Shown here: positions 1 to 7,322 of the stretch, piece after piece
How positions within the stretch are numbered: the first letter of the stretch is position 1
Layout of the letters: every line of letters starts with the position of its first letter
Made by a program: the position numbers and the translations under genes
Assembly: GCA_965368115.1 (NCBI GenBank)
Contig: CBDULQ010000044.1
Location: 1-19,092 of the forward strand
Direction: 5' to 3'
Source of the DNA: CBDULQ01 sp965368115
Lineage (GTDB): Bacteria; Pseudomonadota; Gammaproteobacteria; SZUA-229
DNA length: 19,092 nucleotides
Notes under the pieces: generated by a model
Databases searched by the model: none
Seen by the model: the letters and a program-made list of their open reading frames with translations, nothing else
What the model was told of the DNA's origin: nothing

Positions 1-1
1 A

Positions 2-2710
2 ACCAGCAGTGATGATGCGCTGCCGGTGGCACCGACCCAGGTTCAGCCCGCCGCCACCAGCTCCGGTGGTCAGGTCAGTTATCGTCCCATGGCCCAGTAC
101 AACCAGGTCAGCGGCGATTATCGCGTACAACAGAACGACACATTGTGGAGTGTCGCCAATCGTTTCCGTCCCGATTCCTCCGTATCCGTCGAGCAGATGA
201 TGCTGGCGCTGGTGCGTGAAAATCCGGAAGCCTTCATCAAGGAAAATATTCACGGCATCAAACGCGGGTACATCCTGCGCATGCCGGACCGTTCCGCAAT
301 CACCTCCATCGATCGTCAGGCGGCCATTGCCCAGGTGCGCGAACACACCGCATTGTGGCGTGAGTATCGTCAGGCGATGACCCACGAAGCCCCGGCATCC
401 GCCATGGAGGCGCCGGCCGGCGCCAGTGCCGACGGCATGATGGAAGAAAGCAGTGACGGCAAGCTGAGTATCGTGGCCGCCGGTGGAGAAACCGGTAGCG
501 ACACCGCCGGTTCCGGACAGGACCCCATGGCCACCGAACTGAAGCGCCTGCGTGCCGAGCTGACCCTGGCCAATGAGTCGCTGGAATCCGAGCGACTGGA
601 AAAAGAAAATCTGCAGTCCCGTCTGGACGAGCTGGAACAGCGCGTACAGCGTGTACTGGAAATGGACGACAGCGAACTGGCCAAACTGCAGCAGGATCTG
701 GCCGGTGCCAAAGAAGAACTGGCGGCGCCTCCGGCTCAGGAAGAGGTGATCGACGTACCGCCCGAGTCCATGTTTGCCGATCAGCAGCAGGCTGAAGAGC
801 CGGCCCCGGACAGCATGACCGAGACGCCGGCCGAAGAAAGTATGCCGGAAGACATGGCCGCTGAGCCTGAAGCGGCACCAGCGGAGTCCTCCGAAGAATC
901 GGTGTTCGTCGATGAAAACCAGCCGGCCGAAGCGATGACCGAAGCGGAGCCGATGGTCGAACCCGCACCGCAACCGGCTCCGGTACAGCAGCCGATACTG
1001 CTGCCTGATTTCGACCAGAACAAGCCGAAGAACTTCTTTGAGCAATTGCTTGATGATCCGAAAATGCTGGGTGCCGTGGGTGGTGGCCTGGTGGCGATCC
1101 TGGCACTGATCGCCCTGTTATTGCGTCGCCTGCGCAAAGGTAAATCGGAAGAAGATGAATGGGTGGCGGATGAATCCGTTGCACCGGCCAGCGATACCGC
1201 CTCTTTCGATGAGCCGCCGCTGAGCTCCGAGCCGCTGACCACCGATGATACCCAGGATATCGAAGCCACGGCCAAGATGGCGGCGGCGAGCGACGAAACA
1301 CCGTTCGACGATAGCGAACTGGAAGATACCACCAGTATGCCGGCGAAAGACGACCTGGAAGACACCATGGTCGGTCTGGCCGACGAAGCGCCGCAACAGG
1401 ACGAAGAAAAAGATGACGTACTGGCCGAGGCGGATGTTTACCTGGCCTACGGCATTTACCAGCAGGCCGAAGAGTTATTGAACAAGGCGATCCGCGAGAA
1501 TCCGGAACGCGATGACTATCGCATGAAATTGCTGGAAACTCATTTTGCCAACAAGGACGCTGCGGCGTTCACCAGCCTGGCGGAAGACGTTAAACAGCGT
1601 AAGGGTGGCGATCGTGGCTACTGGGATCGGGTTGTGGTCATGGGGCGCGAACTGGCGCCCGACAACGCCCTGTTCAGCGGCGAAGCGGTCGCGGATCTGG
1701 ATACCGACGACCTGTTGCCACAGAAACCGGCCACCACCGACCTGGAACTGGATGCGGGTGGTGACACCGATCTTGACCTGGGCGACCTGGACATGGGCGG
1801 TGATGATGAACTGGATGCCACCCAGGTACTGAACGAGCCGCTGGACCTGGACGCGCTGGGAGAAAGCGAGTCCGCCGAGCCTCCGGTAACCAGCAGTGAT
1901 GAACTGGACCTGGAAGCCGATCTGCAGAATCTGGCCAGTGAAATGGGCGGTGAAGAGGGCGGCCTGGAAGACAGTACTGAAGAAGACAAGGGCGACCTGG
2001 AGTTCGATCTGGGCGAATTCGACGACAGTGAACTGGAAGCCGCAACCGATACCGCAGCGACGGGTGAAGATCTGGATCTGGACGAAGATTTCTCACTCGA
2101 CTTCGATGCTTCGGACCTGGGTTTCGAAACTGAAGACGAGCAGGCTGCAGGTGCAGCCAGCGAAGCGCCGGCTGAAGAAGCGGCCCTGGATCTGGATACG
2201 GATCTGGATCTGGGTGTCGACCTGGACGACGATAGCAGCGTCAGCGTTGCGGAAGACAGTGACCTGGGCGATCTGGATCTCGACATGGGTGGTCTGGAGC
2301 TGGATGACAGTTCTGCAGAAGCGCCCGGTGAAGATGCCATGGCCGACCTGGATCTGGGTGAAGATCTGGACCTGGGGGATAGCGAACTGAATCTGGATAG
2401 TGCCGAGGAACCGGCGCTGGATCTGGATATGGATATGGATACCGACAGCGGCGATGAAGTGGCGCTGGACCTTGAAGAACCGGCCCTGGATACTGAATCA
2501 TCTGCCATGGCGGCCGGTGACGACGATGATTTCGATATTTCGGAACTGTCCGAAGATATCGATGAAGTTACCACCAAGCTGGATCTGGCCCGTGCCTACA
2601 TCGACATGGGTGACAACGAGGGTGCACGCAGTATCCTGGAAGAGGTTCAGCAGGAAGGTAACGCGGAACAGCAGGCGCAGGCCGCCGAACTGTTGCAGCA
2701 GGCCAGCTAG
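2..2710 (+). CDS. fimV: FimV-like polar hub / pilus assembly protein, 5' partial
   Basis: The reading frame is open from base 2, so the N-terminus lies outside the window; the first in-frame GTG at 26 is unlikely to be the true start. Order of parts: a LysM-type peptidoglycan-binding domain (about 116-286, with VQQNDTLWSVANRF); a coiled coil (about 527-720); an acidic, Pro-rich stretch; one membrane segment (about 1066-1128) followed by RRLRKGK; a TPR-like helical segment (about 1412-1600); a long Asp/Leu repeat region; and a conserved C-terminal FimV helical motif (about 2530-2700, with KLDLARAYIDMGDNEGAR). This is the FimV/TspA architecture. The family is an inner-membrane protein with a periplasmic LysM domain and a cytoplasmic TPR tail, which organises the cell pole and supports type IV pili and twitching in Pseudomonas. 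Being directly upstream of truA is the usual position. The identification is firm; pilus function in this organism is inferred. Confidence 0.93.
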   Translation, partial: TSSDDALPVAPTQVQPAATSSGGQVSYRPMAQYNQVSGDYRVQQNDTLWSVANRFRPDSSVSVEQMMLALVRENPEAFIKENIHGIKRGYILRMPDRSAITSIDRQAAIAQVREHTALWREYRQAMTHEAPASAMEAPAGASADGMMEESSDGKLSIVAAGGETGSDTAGSGQDPMATELKRLRAELTLANESLESERLEKENLQSRLDELEQRVQRVLEMDDSELAKLQQDLAGAKEELAAPPAQEEVIDVPPESMFADQQQAEEPAPDSMTETPAEESMPEDMAAEPEAAPAESSEESVFVDENQPAEAMTEAEPMVEPAPQPAPVQQPILLPDFDQNKPKNFFEQLLDDPKMLGAVGGGLVAILALIALLLRRLRKGKSEEDEWVADESVAPASDTASFDEPPLSSEPLTTDDTQDIEATAKMAAASDETPFDDSELEDTTSMPAKDDLEDTMVGLADEAPQQDEEKDDVLAEADVYLAYGIYQQAEELLNKAIRENPERDDYRMKLLETHFANKDAAAFTSLAEDVKQRKGGDRGYWDRVVVMGRELAPDNALFSGEAVADLDTDDLLPQKPATTDLELDAGGDTDLDLGDLDMGGDDELDATQVLNEPLDLDALGESESAEPPVTSSDELDLEADLQNLASEMGGEEGGLEDSTEEDKGDLEFDLGEFDDSELEAATDTAATGEDLDLDEDFSLDFDASDLGFETEDEQAAGAASEAPAEEAALDLDTDLDLGVDLDDDSSVSVAEDSDLGDLDLDMGGLELDDSSAEAPGEDAMADLDLGEDLDLGDSELNLDSAEEPALDLDMDMDTDSGDEVALDLEEPALDTESSAMAAGDDDDFDISELSEDIDEVTTKLDLARAYIDMGDNEGARSILEEVQQEGNAEQQAQAAELLQQAS
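1740..2500 (+). repeat. Degenerate Asp/Leu-rich coding repeats within fimV
   Basis: The cytoplasmic part of fimV carries many imperfect copies of short units such as GGATCTGGATCTGG and GACCTGG, encoding runs like DLDLGDLDMGG and LDLDTDLDLGVDLDDD. The units vary in length and spacing, so this is a drifting low-complexity region rather than a strict tandem array. Acidic regions of this kind are common in FimV proteins and differ in length between species. The repeats also create long spurious open frames on the other strand. Confidence 0.7.
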
Positions 2711-2758
2711 GGCCGAGAACGAAAAAGCAAACGTTCATTCGTTTTCGGTAGATAACAT

Positions 2759-2801
2759 AAAACGGCATCGGGTCTCACGTCCCTGATGCCGTTTTCATTT
2801 T
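2759..2801 (+). terminator. Intrinsic terminator-like hairpin between fimV and truA
   Basis: The left arm AAAACGGCATCGGG pairs with the right arm CCCTGATGCCGTTTT, with one bulged base and a loop of about 8 bases, followed by CATTTT. Stem strength plus T-rich 3' side fit a rho-independent terminator for fimV. The A-rich left arm could also let it act on the opposite strand. It ends only 13 bases before the truA ATG, leaving no room for a promoter after it. Confidence 0.8.
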
Positions 2802-2814
2802 GGGTGAAACAGTC

Positions 2815-3597
2815 ATGCGCATTGCTCTGGGCATCGAGTACGACGGCAGCGGTTTCAGCGGCTGGCAGATGCAGCGTCACGGCACGCGCACCGTGCAGGG
2901 TGTGCTGGAGCAGGCGCTGTCGATCGTCGCCGATCATCCGGTGCAGCTGGTGTGTGCCGGGCGGACCGATACCGGTGTCCACGCCACCGGCCAGGTGGTG
3001 CATTTCGATACCCGGTCGGAGCGTCCGGATCGAGCCTGGGTACTGGGCGTGAACGCCCACCTGCCCGACGATGTGGCCTCGGTCTGGGCCTGTCCTGTGG
3101 CGGATGATTTCAGTGCCCGGTTTACCGCAACCGCCCGTTACTATCGTTATGTCATTCTCAATCGGCGTGCCCGTTCGGCGGTGCTCAGTCGCCGGGTGAC
3201 CTGGTTGTATGATCGTCTCGATGTCGAGGCCATGCATGAGGCCGCCCAGGTGTTGATCGGCGAACAGGATTTTTCGTCATTTCGCTCCGCCGCCTGCCAG
3301 GCGGAACATGCGCGCCGTTGTGTGCATTTCGTCAAAGTGCATCGGCAGGGGGATTTCATTTATATCGACATCGAAGCCAATGCATTTCTGCATCATATGG
3401 TGCGCAATATCGTCGGTTCACTGTTGAAGGTGGGCACGGGCGAACAGCCGGTGAACTGGATCGGCGAACTGCTGGCACTGCGCGACCGCACCCGGGCCGG
3501 AATCACCGCACCGGCGGACGGTTTGTACCTGGTCAAGGTCAGTTATCCCGAGTCTGCGGGGCTGCCGGATCAGGTGATGACGCCCCGATTTGCATGA
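2815..3597 (+). CDS. truA: tRNA pseudouridine(38-40) synthase TruA
   Basis: TruA converts uridines 38, 39 and 40 of the tRNA anticodon arm to pseudouridine. The product is 260 aa, close to the family's usual size. The ATG at 2815 gives the typical N-terminus MRIALGIEYDGSGFSGWQ; GGGTGA at 2802-2807 is a plausible ribosome site. The catalytic Asp is D52 in CAGRTDTGVHA. Other family signatures are FSARFTATARYYRY and FLHHMVRNIVGSLLKVG. A TTG at 2800 in the same frame is an unlikely alternative because it lies in the terminator T-run. truA lies between fimV and trpF as in Pseudomonas. Its transcription must pass through, or start upstream of, the preceding hairpin. Confidence 0.97.
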   Translation: MRIALGIEYDGSGFSGWQMQRHGTRTVQGVLEQALSIVADHPVQLVCAGRTDTGVHATGQVVHFDTRSERPDRAWVLGVNAHLPDDVASVWACPVADDFSARFTATARYYRYVILNRRARSAVLSRRVTWLYDRLDVEAMHEAAQVLIGEQDFSSFRSAACQAEHARRCVHFVKVHRQGDFIYIDIEANAFLHHMVRNIVGSLLKVGTGEQPVNWIGELLALRDRTRAGITAPADGLYLVKVSYPESAGLPDQVMTPRFA

Positions 3598-3664
3598 GGC
3601 TGCAGATGGGAAGCCGTAGCGCAATTCTGATAGAATCGATTCTTTTGCTGAGGCCGCCTGAGTC

Positions 3665-4303
3665 GTGAGTTTTCGCACCCGCGTCAAAATCTGTGGCATT
3701 ACCCGCATCGCCGACGGTTTGCAGGCGGCAGCCCTCGGGGTGGACGCCATCGGCCTGGTGTTTTATGAAAAAAGTCCACGTTGCGTGGCGGTGGATCAGG
3801 CGGCTGAAATCTGTCGTCGGTTGCCGGCGCTGGTGACTCGGGTCGGTCTGTTTCTGAATCCCGAGCGGGAGCGGGTGGGCCAGGTGCTGGATCAGGTCGG
3901 ACTGGATTTGCTGCAGTTTCACGGAACCGAGTCGGCGGAATTCTGTCGCTCTTTTGAACGTCCCTATATCAAGGCGCTGGGCGTTGCCGACAACGGGCAA
4001 CTGGCCGAGCAATGCACCGCCTATACCGATGCTCAGGCCATTCTGCTGGACAGTCATCGGGTCGGTGCAGCAGGCGGTACCGGTGAGGTGTTCGACTGGT
4101 CCGTCATTCCGCATGAATTACGCGAACGCATCATTCTGGCCGGCGGACTGAATCCGGGCAATGTGGCGCAAGCCATTCGCCAGGTGAAGCCCTATGCCAT
4201 TGACCTGAGTTCCGGGGTAGAATCCGCGCCGGGTATCAAAGACGCCGCATTGATGGCGCAGTTAATGAAAGAGGTGAAACGTGTCGACTGTGAACACGAC
4301 TGA
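3665..4303 (+). CDS. trpF: Phosphoribosylanthranilate isomerase (Trp synthesis)
   Basis: This TIM-barrel enzyme performs the Amadori rearrangement of phosphoribosylanthranilate to CdRP in tryptophan synthesis. It starts with GTG at 3665, with GAGG about 11 bases upstream, and has 212 aa. Visible motifs are VKICGIT with the catalytic Cys at C10, DAIGLVFYEKSPRCV, LLQFHGTE, and AILLDS with the likely general acid D129. The phosphate-binding segments ILAGGLNPGNV and DLSSGVESAPGIKD are also present. It is a stand-alone trpF, not fused to trpC. The 67-base gap after truA contains TAGAAT at 3631-3636, which resembles a -10 box, but I see no good -35 match. Its 3' end overlaps trpB by 23 bases. Confidence 0.97.
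   Translation: MSFRTRVKICGITRIADGLQAAALGVDAIGLVFYEKSPRCVAVDQAAEICRRLPALVTRVGLFLNPERERVGQVLDQVGLDLLQFHGTESAEFCRSFERPYIKALGVADNGQLAEQCTAYTDAQAILLDSHRVGAAGGTGEVFDWSVIPHELRERIILAGGLNPGNVAQAIRQVKPYAIDLSSGVESAPGIKDAALMAQLMKEVKRVDCEHD
4270..4303 (+). promoter_or_regulatory. trpB ribosome site and trpF/trpB overlap
   Basis: AGAGG at 4270-4274 lies six bases before the GTG start of trpB at 4281, all within the last codons of trpF, whose TGA is at 4301-4303. The 23-base overlap with an internal ribosome site suggests coupled translation of trpF and trpB. The site supports this GTG as the start rather than a later codon. Confidence 0.6.
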
Positions 4304-5507
4304 ACAAATCGATTTTTCCAGCATGCCGGACGAGCGTGGTCACTTTGGTATCTATGGTGGCAAATTTGTTGCCGAGACCCTGATGGAGCCCATCGAAGAA
4401 TTGCGCCAGGCCTATGAAAAGGTCAAGACCGACGCCGATTTTCAGGCCCGTTTCGATGCCGACCTGGCGCACTATGTGGGCCGGCCCAGTCCGCTGTATC
4501 ACGCCGAGCGCTGGTCAAAGGAACTGGGTGGTGCGCAGATATACCTGAAACGTGAAGACCTGAATCACACCGGCGCGCACAAGATCAACAACACCATCGG
4601 CCAGGCGTTACTGGCGAAATACATGGGTAAGTCGCGGGTCATCGCCGAAACCGGTGCCGGTCAACATGGCGTCGCTTCGGCCACGGTTGCCGCGCGTTTC
4701 GGAATGGAATGTGTAGTGTACATGGGTGCGGAAGATGTCAGGCGTCAGGCGCCGAATGTCTATCGCATGAAACTGCTGGGTGCTGAGGTGGTGCCGGTTA
4801 CTTCCGGCTCGAAAACCCTGAAAGATGCCCTCAACGAAGCCATGCGCGACTGGGTAACCAATGTCGACAATACGTTTTATATTATCGGTACCGTCGCCGG
4901 TCCGCATCCTTATCCGGCCATGGTGCGCGATTTTCAGGCGGTGATCGGCCGTGAAGCCAAACGCCAGATGCAGGAGATGACCGGACGTCTGCCGGACGCC
5001 CTGGTGGCCTGCGTCGGTGGTGGTTCCAATGCCATCGGTCTGTTCCATCCGTTCCTCGGCGACGCGGGCGTCAAAATCTACGGCGTCGAAGGCGGCGGTG
5101 ATGGCGTCGATACACCCAACCATGCCGCACCGTTGTGTGCGGGTACACCGGGCGTGTTGCACGGCAATCGCACCTACCTGATGGAAGACAAGGACGGCCA
5201 GATCATCGAAACCCATTGCATTTCCGCCGGTCTGGATTATCCCGGTGTCGGCCCGGAACACGCCTGGCTGAAGGACATCGGTCGCGCCAACTATGTGGCG
5301 GTGACCGACAAGGAAGCGTTGGCGGCGTTTCATTCGCTGACCCGCACCGAAGGCATCATCCCGGCACTGGAGTCCAGTCATGCGCTGGCCTACACCGCCA
5401 AGCTGGCACCGACCATGAGCAAGGATGAAACCATCATCGTCAACCTGTCCGGTCGCGGCGACAAGGACATCAATACCATTGCCGACATCGAAGGAATCAA
5501 ACTGTGA
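4281..5507 (+). CDS. trpB: Tryptophan synthase beta subunit
   Basis: This PLP enzyme condenses indole and L-serine to tryptophan, in an alpha2-beta2 complex with TrpA. It has 408 aa, normal for the TrpB1 class that pairs with TrpA. The PLP Schiff-base lysine is K101 in GAHKINN, followed by IAETGAGQHGVA. The phosphate-binding loop is CVGGGSNAIG, and the C-terminal NLSGRGDKD is also family-typical. It starts with GTG at 4281 and has a good ribosome site. Its stop overlaps the trpA start by four bases (GTGA), a common arrangement that favours equal subunit output. No truncation is seen. Confidence 0.98.
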   Translation: MSTVNTTEQIDFSSMPDERGHFGIYGGKFVAETLMEPIEELRQAYEKVKTDADFQARFDADLAHYVGRPSPLYHAERWSKELGGAQIYLKREDLNHTGAHKINNTIGQALLAKYMGKSRVIAETGAGQHGVASATVAARFGMECVVYMGAEDVRRQAPNVYRMKLLGAEVVPVTSGSKTLKDALNEAMRDWVTNVDNTFYIIGTVAGPHPYPAMVRDFQAVIGREAKRQMQEMTGRLPDALVACVGGGSNAIGLFHPFLGDAGVKIYGVEGGGDGVDTPNHAAPLCAGTPGVLHGNRTYLMEDKDGQIIETHCISAGLDYPGVGPEHAWLKDIGRANYVAVTDKEALAAFHSLTRTEGIIPALESSHALAYTAKLAPTMSKDETIIVNLSGRGDKDINTIADIEGIKL

Positions 5508-6313
5508 GTAGACTCGAGGCCACTTTCAAAGCGCTGAAACAGGCAAACCGTAAGGCGCTGATTCCATTTGTTACCGCCGGCGACCCGCAGCCTTCGGTTA
5601 CTGTCGGGCTGATGCACGACATGGTGAAAGCCGGTGCCAACGTACTCGAACTCGGCGTACCGTTTTCCGATCCGATGGCGGAAGGTCCGGTGATACAGCT
5701 GGCCTGCGAACGTGCCCTGCAACATCATGTGTCGCTACACGATGTACTGGATATGGTGAAAGAATTTCGTCAGCAGGATGCAGAGACCCCGGTCGTGTTG
5801 ATGGGTTACCTGAACCCGGTCGAGGTGATGGGTTATCGCGAATTTGCCGAAGCGGCGGCCGCCGCCGGAGCCGATGGTGTGATCCTGGTCGATCTGCCGC
5901 CGGAAGAGGGCGCAGAGCTGGTGAACGAACTTAAGTCTCGCGAGCTGGATATGATTTTTCTGCTGGCGCCCACCAGCACCGATGAGCGCATCAAAAAAAT
6001 CTGTAACCTGGCCAGCGGTTTCGTCTACTACGTATCATTGAAAGGCGTGACCGGTGCCGCCAATCTCGACGTGGATAGCGTGGTGCAGAAGGTGTCGCAG
6101 ATTCGCGGTCACACCGATATCCCGGTTGGTGTCGGTTTCGGCATTCGCGATGCGGATTCGGCAGCGAAAGTGGCTGCCGTTGCCGATGCTGTTGTGGTCG
6201 GTAGTGCGGTCGTGCAGCGTGTCGCAGACAATGTCGACGATGCTGCTAAAATTTCAACAGAGGTTTGTGCCCTGTTGTCGTCCATGCGCGAGGCCATGGA
6301 CCAGATAGCATAA
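5504..6313 (+). CDS. trpA: Tryptophan synthase alpha subunit
   Basis: TrpA cleaves indole-3-glycerol phosphate and channels indole to TrpB. The 269-aa product starts at a GTG overlapping the trpB stop. Family motifs are IPFVTAGDP, LELGVPFSDP with the catalytic Glu at E49, FLLAPTSTDERI, YYVSLKGVTGA, VGVGFGIRDA and VVVGSAVV. The second catalytic acid, Asp60 in the Salmonella enzyme (ADGP), reads Glu here (MAEGP, GCG GAA GGT); numbering is identical through this region. The rest is well conserved, so this is probably a working variant rather than a decayed gene. A 67-base gap without a clear terminator separates it from accD, so cotranscription with accD is possible. Confidence 0.97.
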   Translation: MSRLEATFKALKQANRKALIPFVTAGDPQPSVTVGLMHDMVKAGANVLELGVPFSDPMAEGPVIQLACERALQHHVSLHDVLDMVKEFRQQDAETPVVLMGYLNPVEVMGYREFAEAAAAAGADGVILVDLPPEEGAELVNELKSRELDMIFLLAPTSTDERIKKICNLASGFVYYVSLKGVTGAANLDVDSVVQKVSQIRGHTDIPVGVGFGIRDADSAAKVAAVADAVVVGSAVVQRVADNVDDAAKISTEVCALLSSMREAMDQIA

Positions 6314-6380
6314 ATCCGCAAAGAATGAATAATGCGACCCGTAAGCGTCGGGGCGCTGGAAAAGTAACAGGATCATCGTT

Positions 6381-7244
6381 ATGAACTGGTTTGAAAAATT
6401 AATGCCGTCACGCATTCGCACCGAGAGCAGTGAAAAAAAAGGCTCGGTGCCGGAAGGTCTGTGGACTAAATGTAATGCCTGCAACGCGGTGCTGTATCGT
6501 GCCGAAGTGGAGCGCAACCAGGAAGTCTGTCCGAAATGCAGTCATCACATGCGTATGGGTGCGCGACGTCGTCTCGATCTGTTCCTGGATCGAGAGCCGC
6601 GCGAAGAAATTGCACCCAATGTCAGCCCGGTGGATATGCTGAAATTCAAGGACAGCAAAAAATACAAGGACCGCATTCTACAGGCACAGAAAACCACCGA
6701 AGAAAAAGACGTGCTGATCGTCATCAAGGGTCAGGTGAAAGGTGTTGCGCTGGTGGCGGCCGCTTTCGAATTTAAATTTATGGGCGGTTCGATGGGATCG
6801 GTGGTCGGCGAGAAATTCGTTCGGGCCGCGAATGTCTGCCTGCAGCAGAATATTCCGCTGGTGTGTTTTTCCGCGTCCGGTGGTGCACGTATGCAGGAGT
6901 CCCTGTTTTCGTTGATGCAGATGGCCAAAACCAGTGCCGTGTTGAAAGAAATGTCCAAGCGCGGCATTCCGTTTATTTCAGTGATGACCGATCCGACCAT
7001 GGGTGGTGTTTCCGCATCGCTGGCCATGCTGGGTGATGTCAATGTCGGTGAACCGAATGCATTGATCGGGTTTGCCGGTCCGCGCGTCATCGAACAAACG
7101 GTGCGTGAAACGCTGCCGGAAGGTTTTCAACGTAGTGAATTCCTGCTCGAGCACGGCGCACTGGATATGATCATCGATCGTCGCGACATGCGCGATCGCA
7201 TTGCCAGTATGCTCAGCATGATGCAGAACAAACCGGCGGCCTGA
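6381..7244 (+). CDS. accD: Acetyl-CoA carboxylase carboxyltransferase beta subunit
   Basis: AccD pairs with AccA to move the carboxyl group from carboxybiotin to acetyl-CoA, making malonyl-CoA for fatty acid synthesis in the cytoplasm. The product is 287 aa. Four zinc-finger cysteines are visible at C31, C34, C50 and C53 (CNAC and CPKC). The carboxyltransferase core shows GSMGSVVGEKF, SASGGARMQESL and MTDPTMGGVSAS. The ATG at 6381 follows AGGA at 6369-6372. The trpBA-accD-folC order recurs in many proteobacteria. Confidence 0.98.
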   Translation: MNWFEKLMPSRIRTESSEKKGSVPEGLWTKCNACNAVLYRAEVERNQEVCPKCSHHMRMGARRRLDLFLDREPREEIAPNVSPVDMLKFKDSKKYKDRILQAQKTTEEKDVLIVIKGQVKGVALVAAAFEFKFMGGSMGSVVGEKFVRAANVCLQQNIPLVCFSASGGARMQESLFSLMQMAKTSAVLKEMSKRGIPFISVMTDPTMGGVSASLAMLGDVNVGEPNALIGFAGPRVIEQTVRETLPEGFQRSEFLLEHGALDMIIDRRDMRDRIASMLSMMQNKPAA

Positions 7245-7290
7245 TTTTAACAACATGGCGTTCTCCGCTGTGGCGCTAAGGACCCTATTT

Positions 7291-7316
7291 CCCTGAGGTA
7301 TCATCACACCTCGGGG
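7291..7316 (+). promoter_or_regulatory. Hairpin covering the folC ribosome site
   Basis: CCCTGAGGT (7291-7299) can pair with ACCTCGGGG (7308-7316): nine pairs including one G-T wobble, with an eight-base loop. The right arm contains the only G-rich stretch near the folC ATG (GGGG, 7313-7316, six bases before 7323), so folding would hide the ribosome site. No T-run follows, so it does not look like an accD terminator. A regulatory role is inferred. Confidence 0.45.
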
Positions 7317-7322
7317 CACATC

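Noticed and set aside
26..28. GTG at 26 as a genuine start of fimV.
   Set aside because: The frame is open to the window edge, no ribosome site or signal peptide is present, and FimV proteins have a further N-terminal segment before LysM.
300..2577. Long open frames on the minus strand opposite fimV (300-1301 and 1618-2577).
   Set aside because: They mirror GC-rich, repetitive acidic coding DNA, giving Ser/Arg/Pro-rich products with no recognisable domain and no start signals.
2721..2748. GCAAACGTT before truA, reminiscent of a PurR operator.
   Set aside because: It matches only half of the site, lies at the end of fimV far from purine genes, and no such box is seen before cvpA or purF.
3598..3664. 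Possible trp leader peptide or attenuator before trpF.
   Set aside because: The 67-base gap has no short frame with Trp codons and no alternative stems ending in a T-run.
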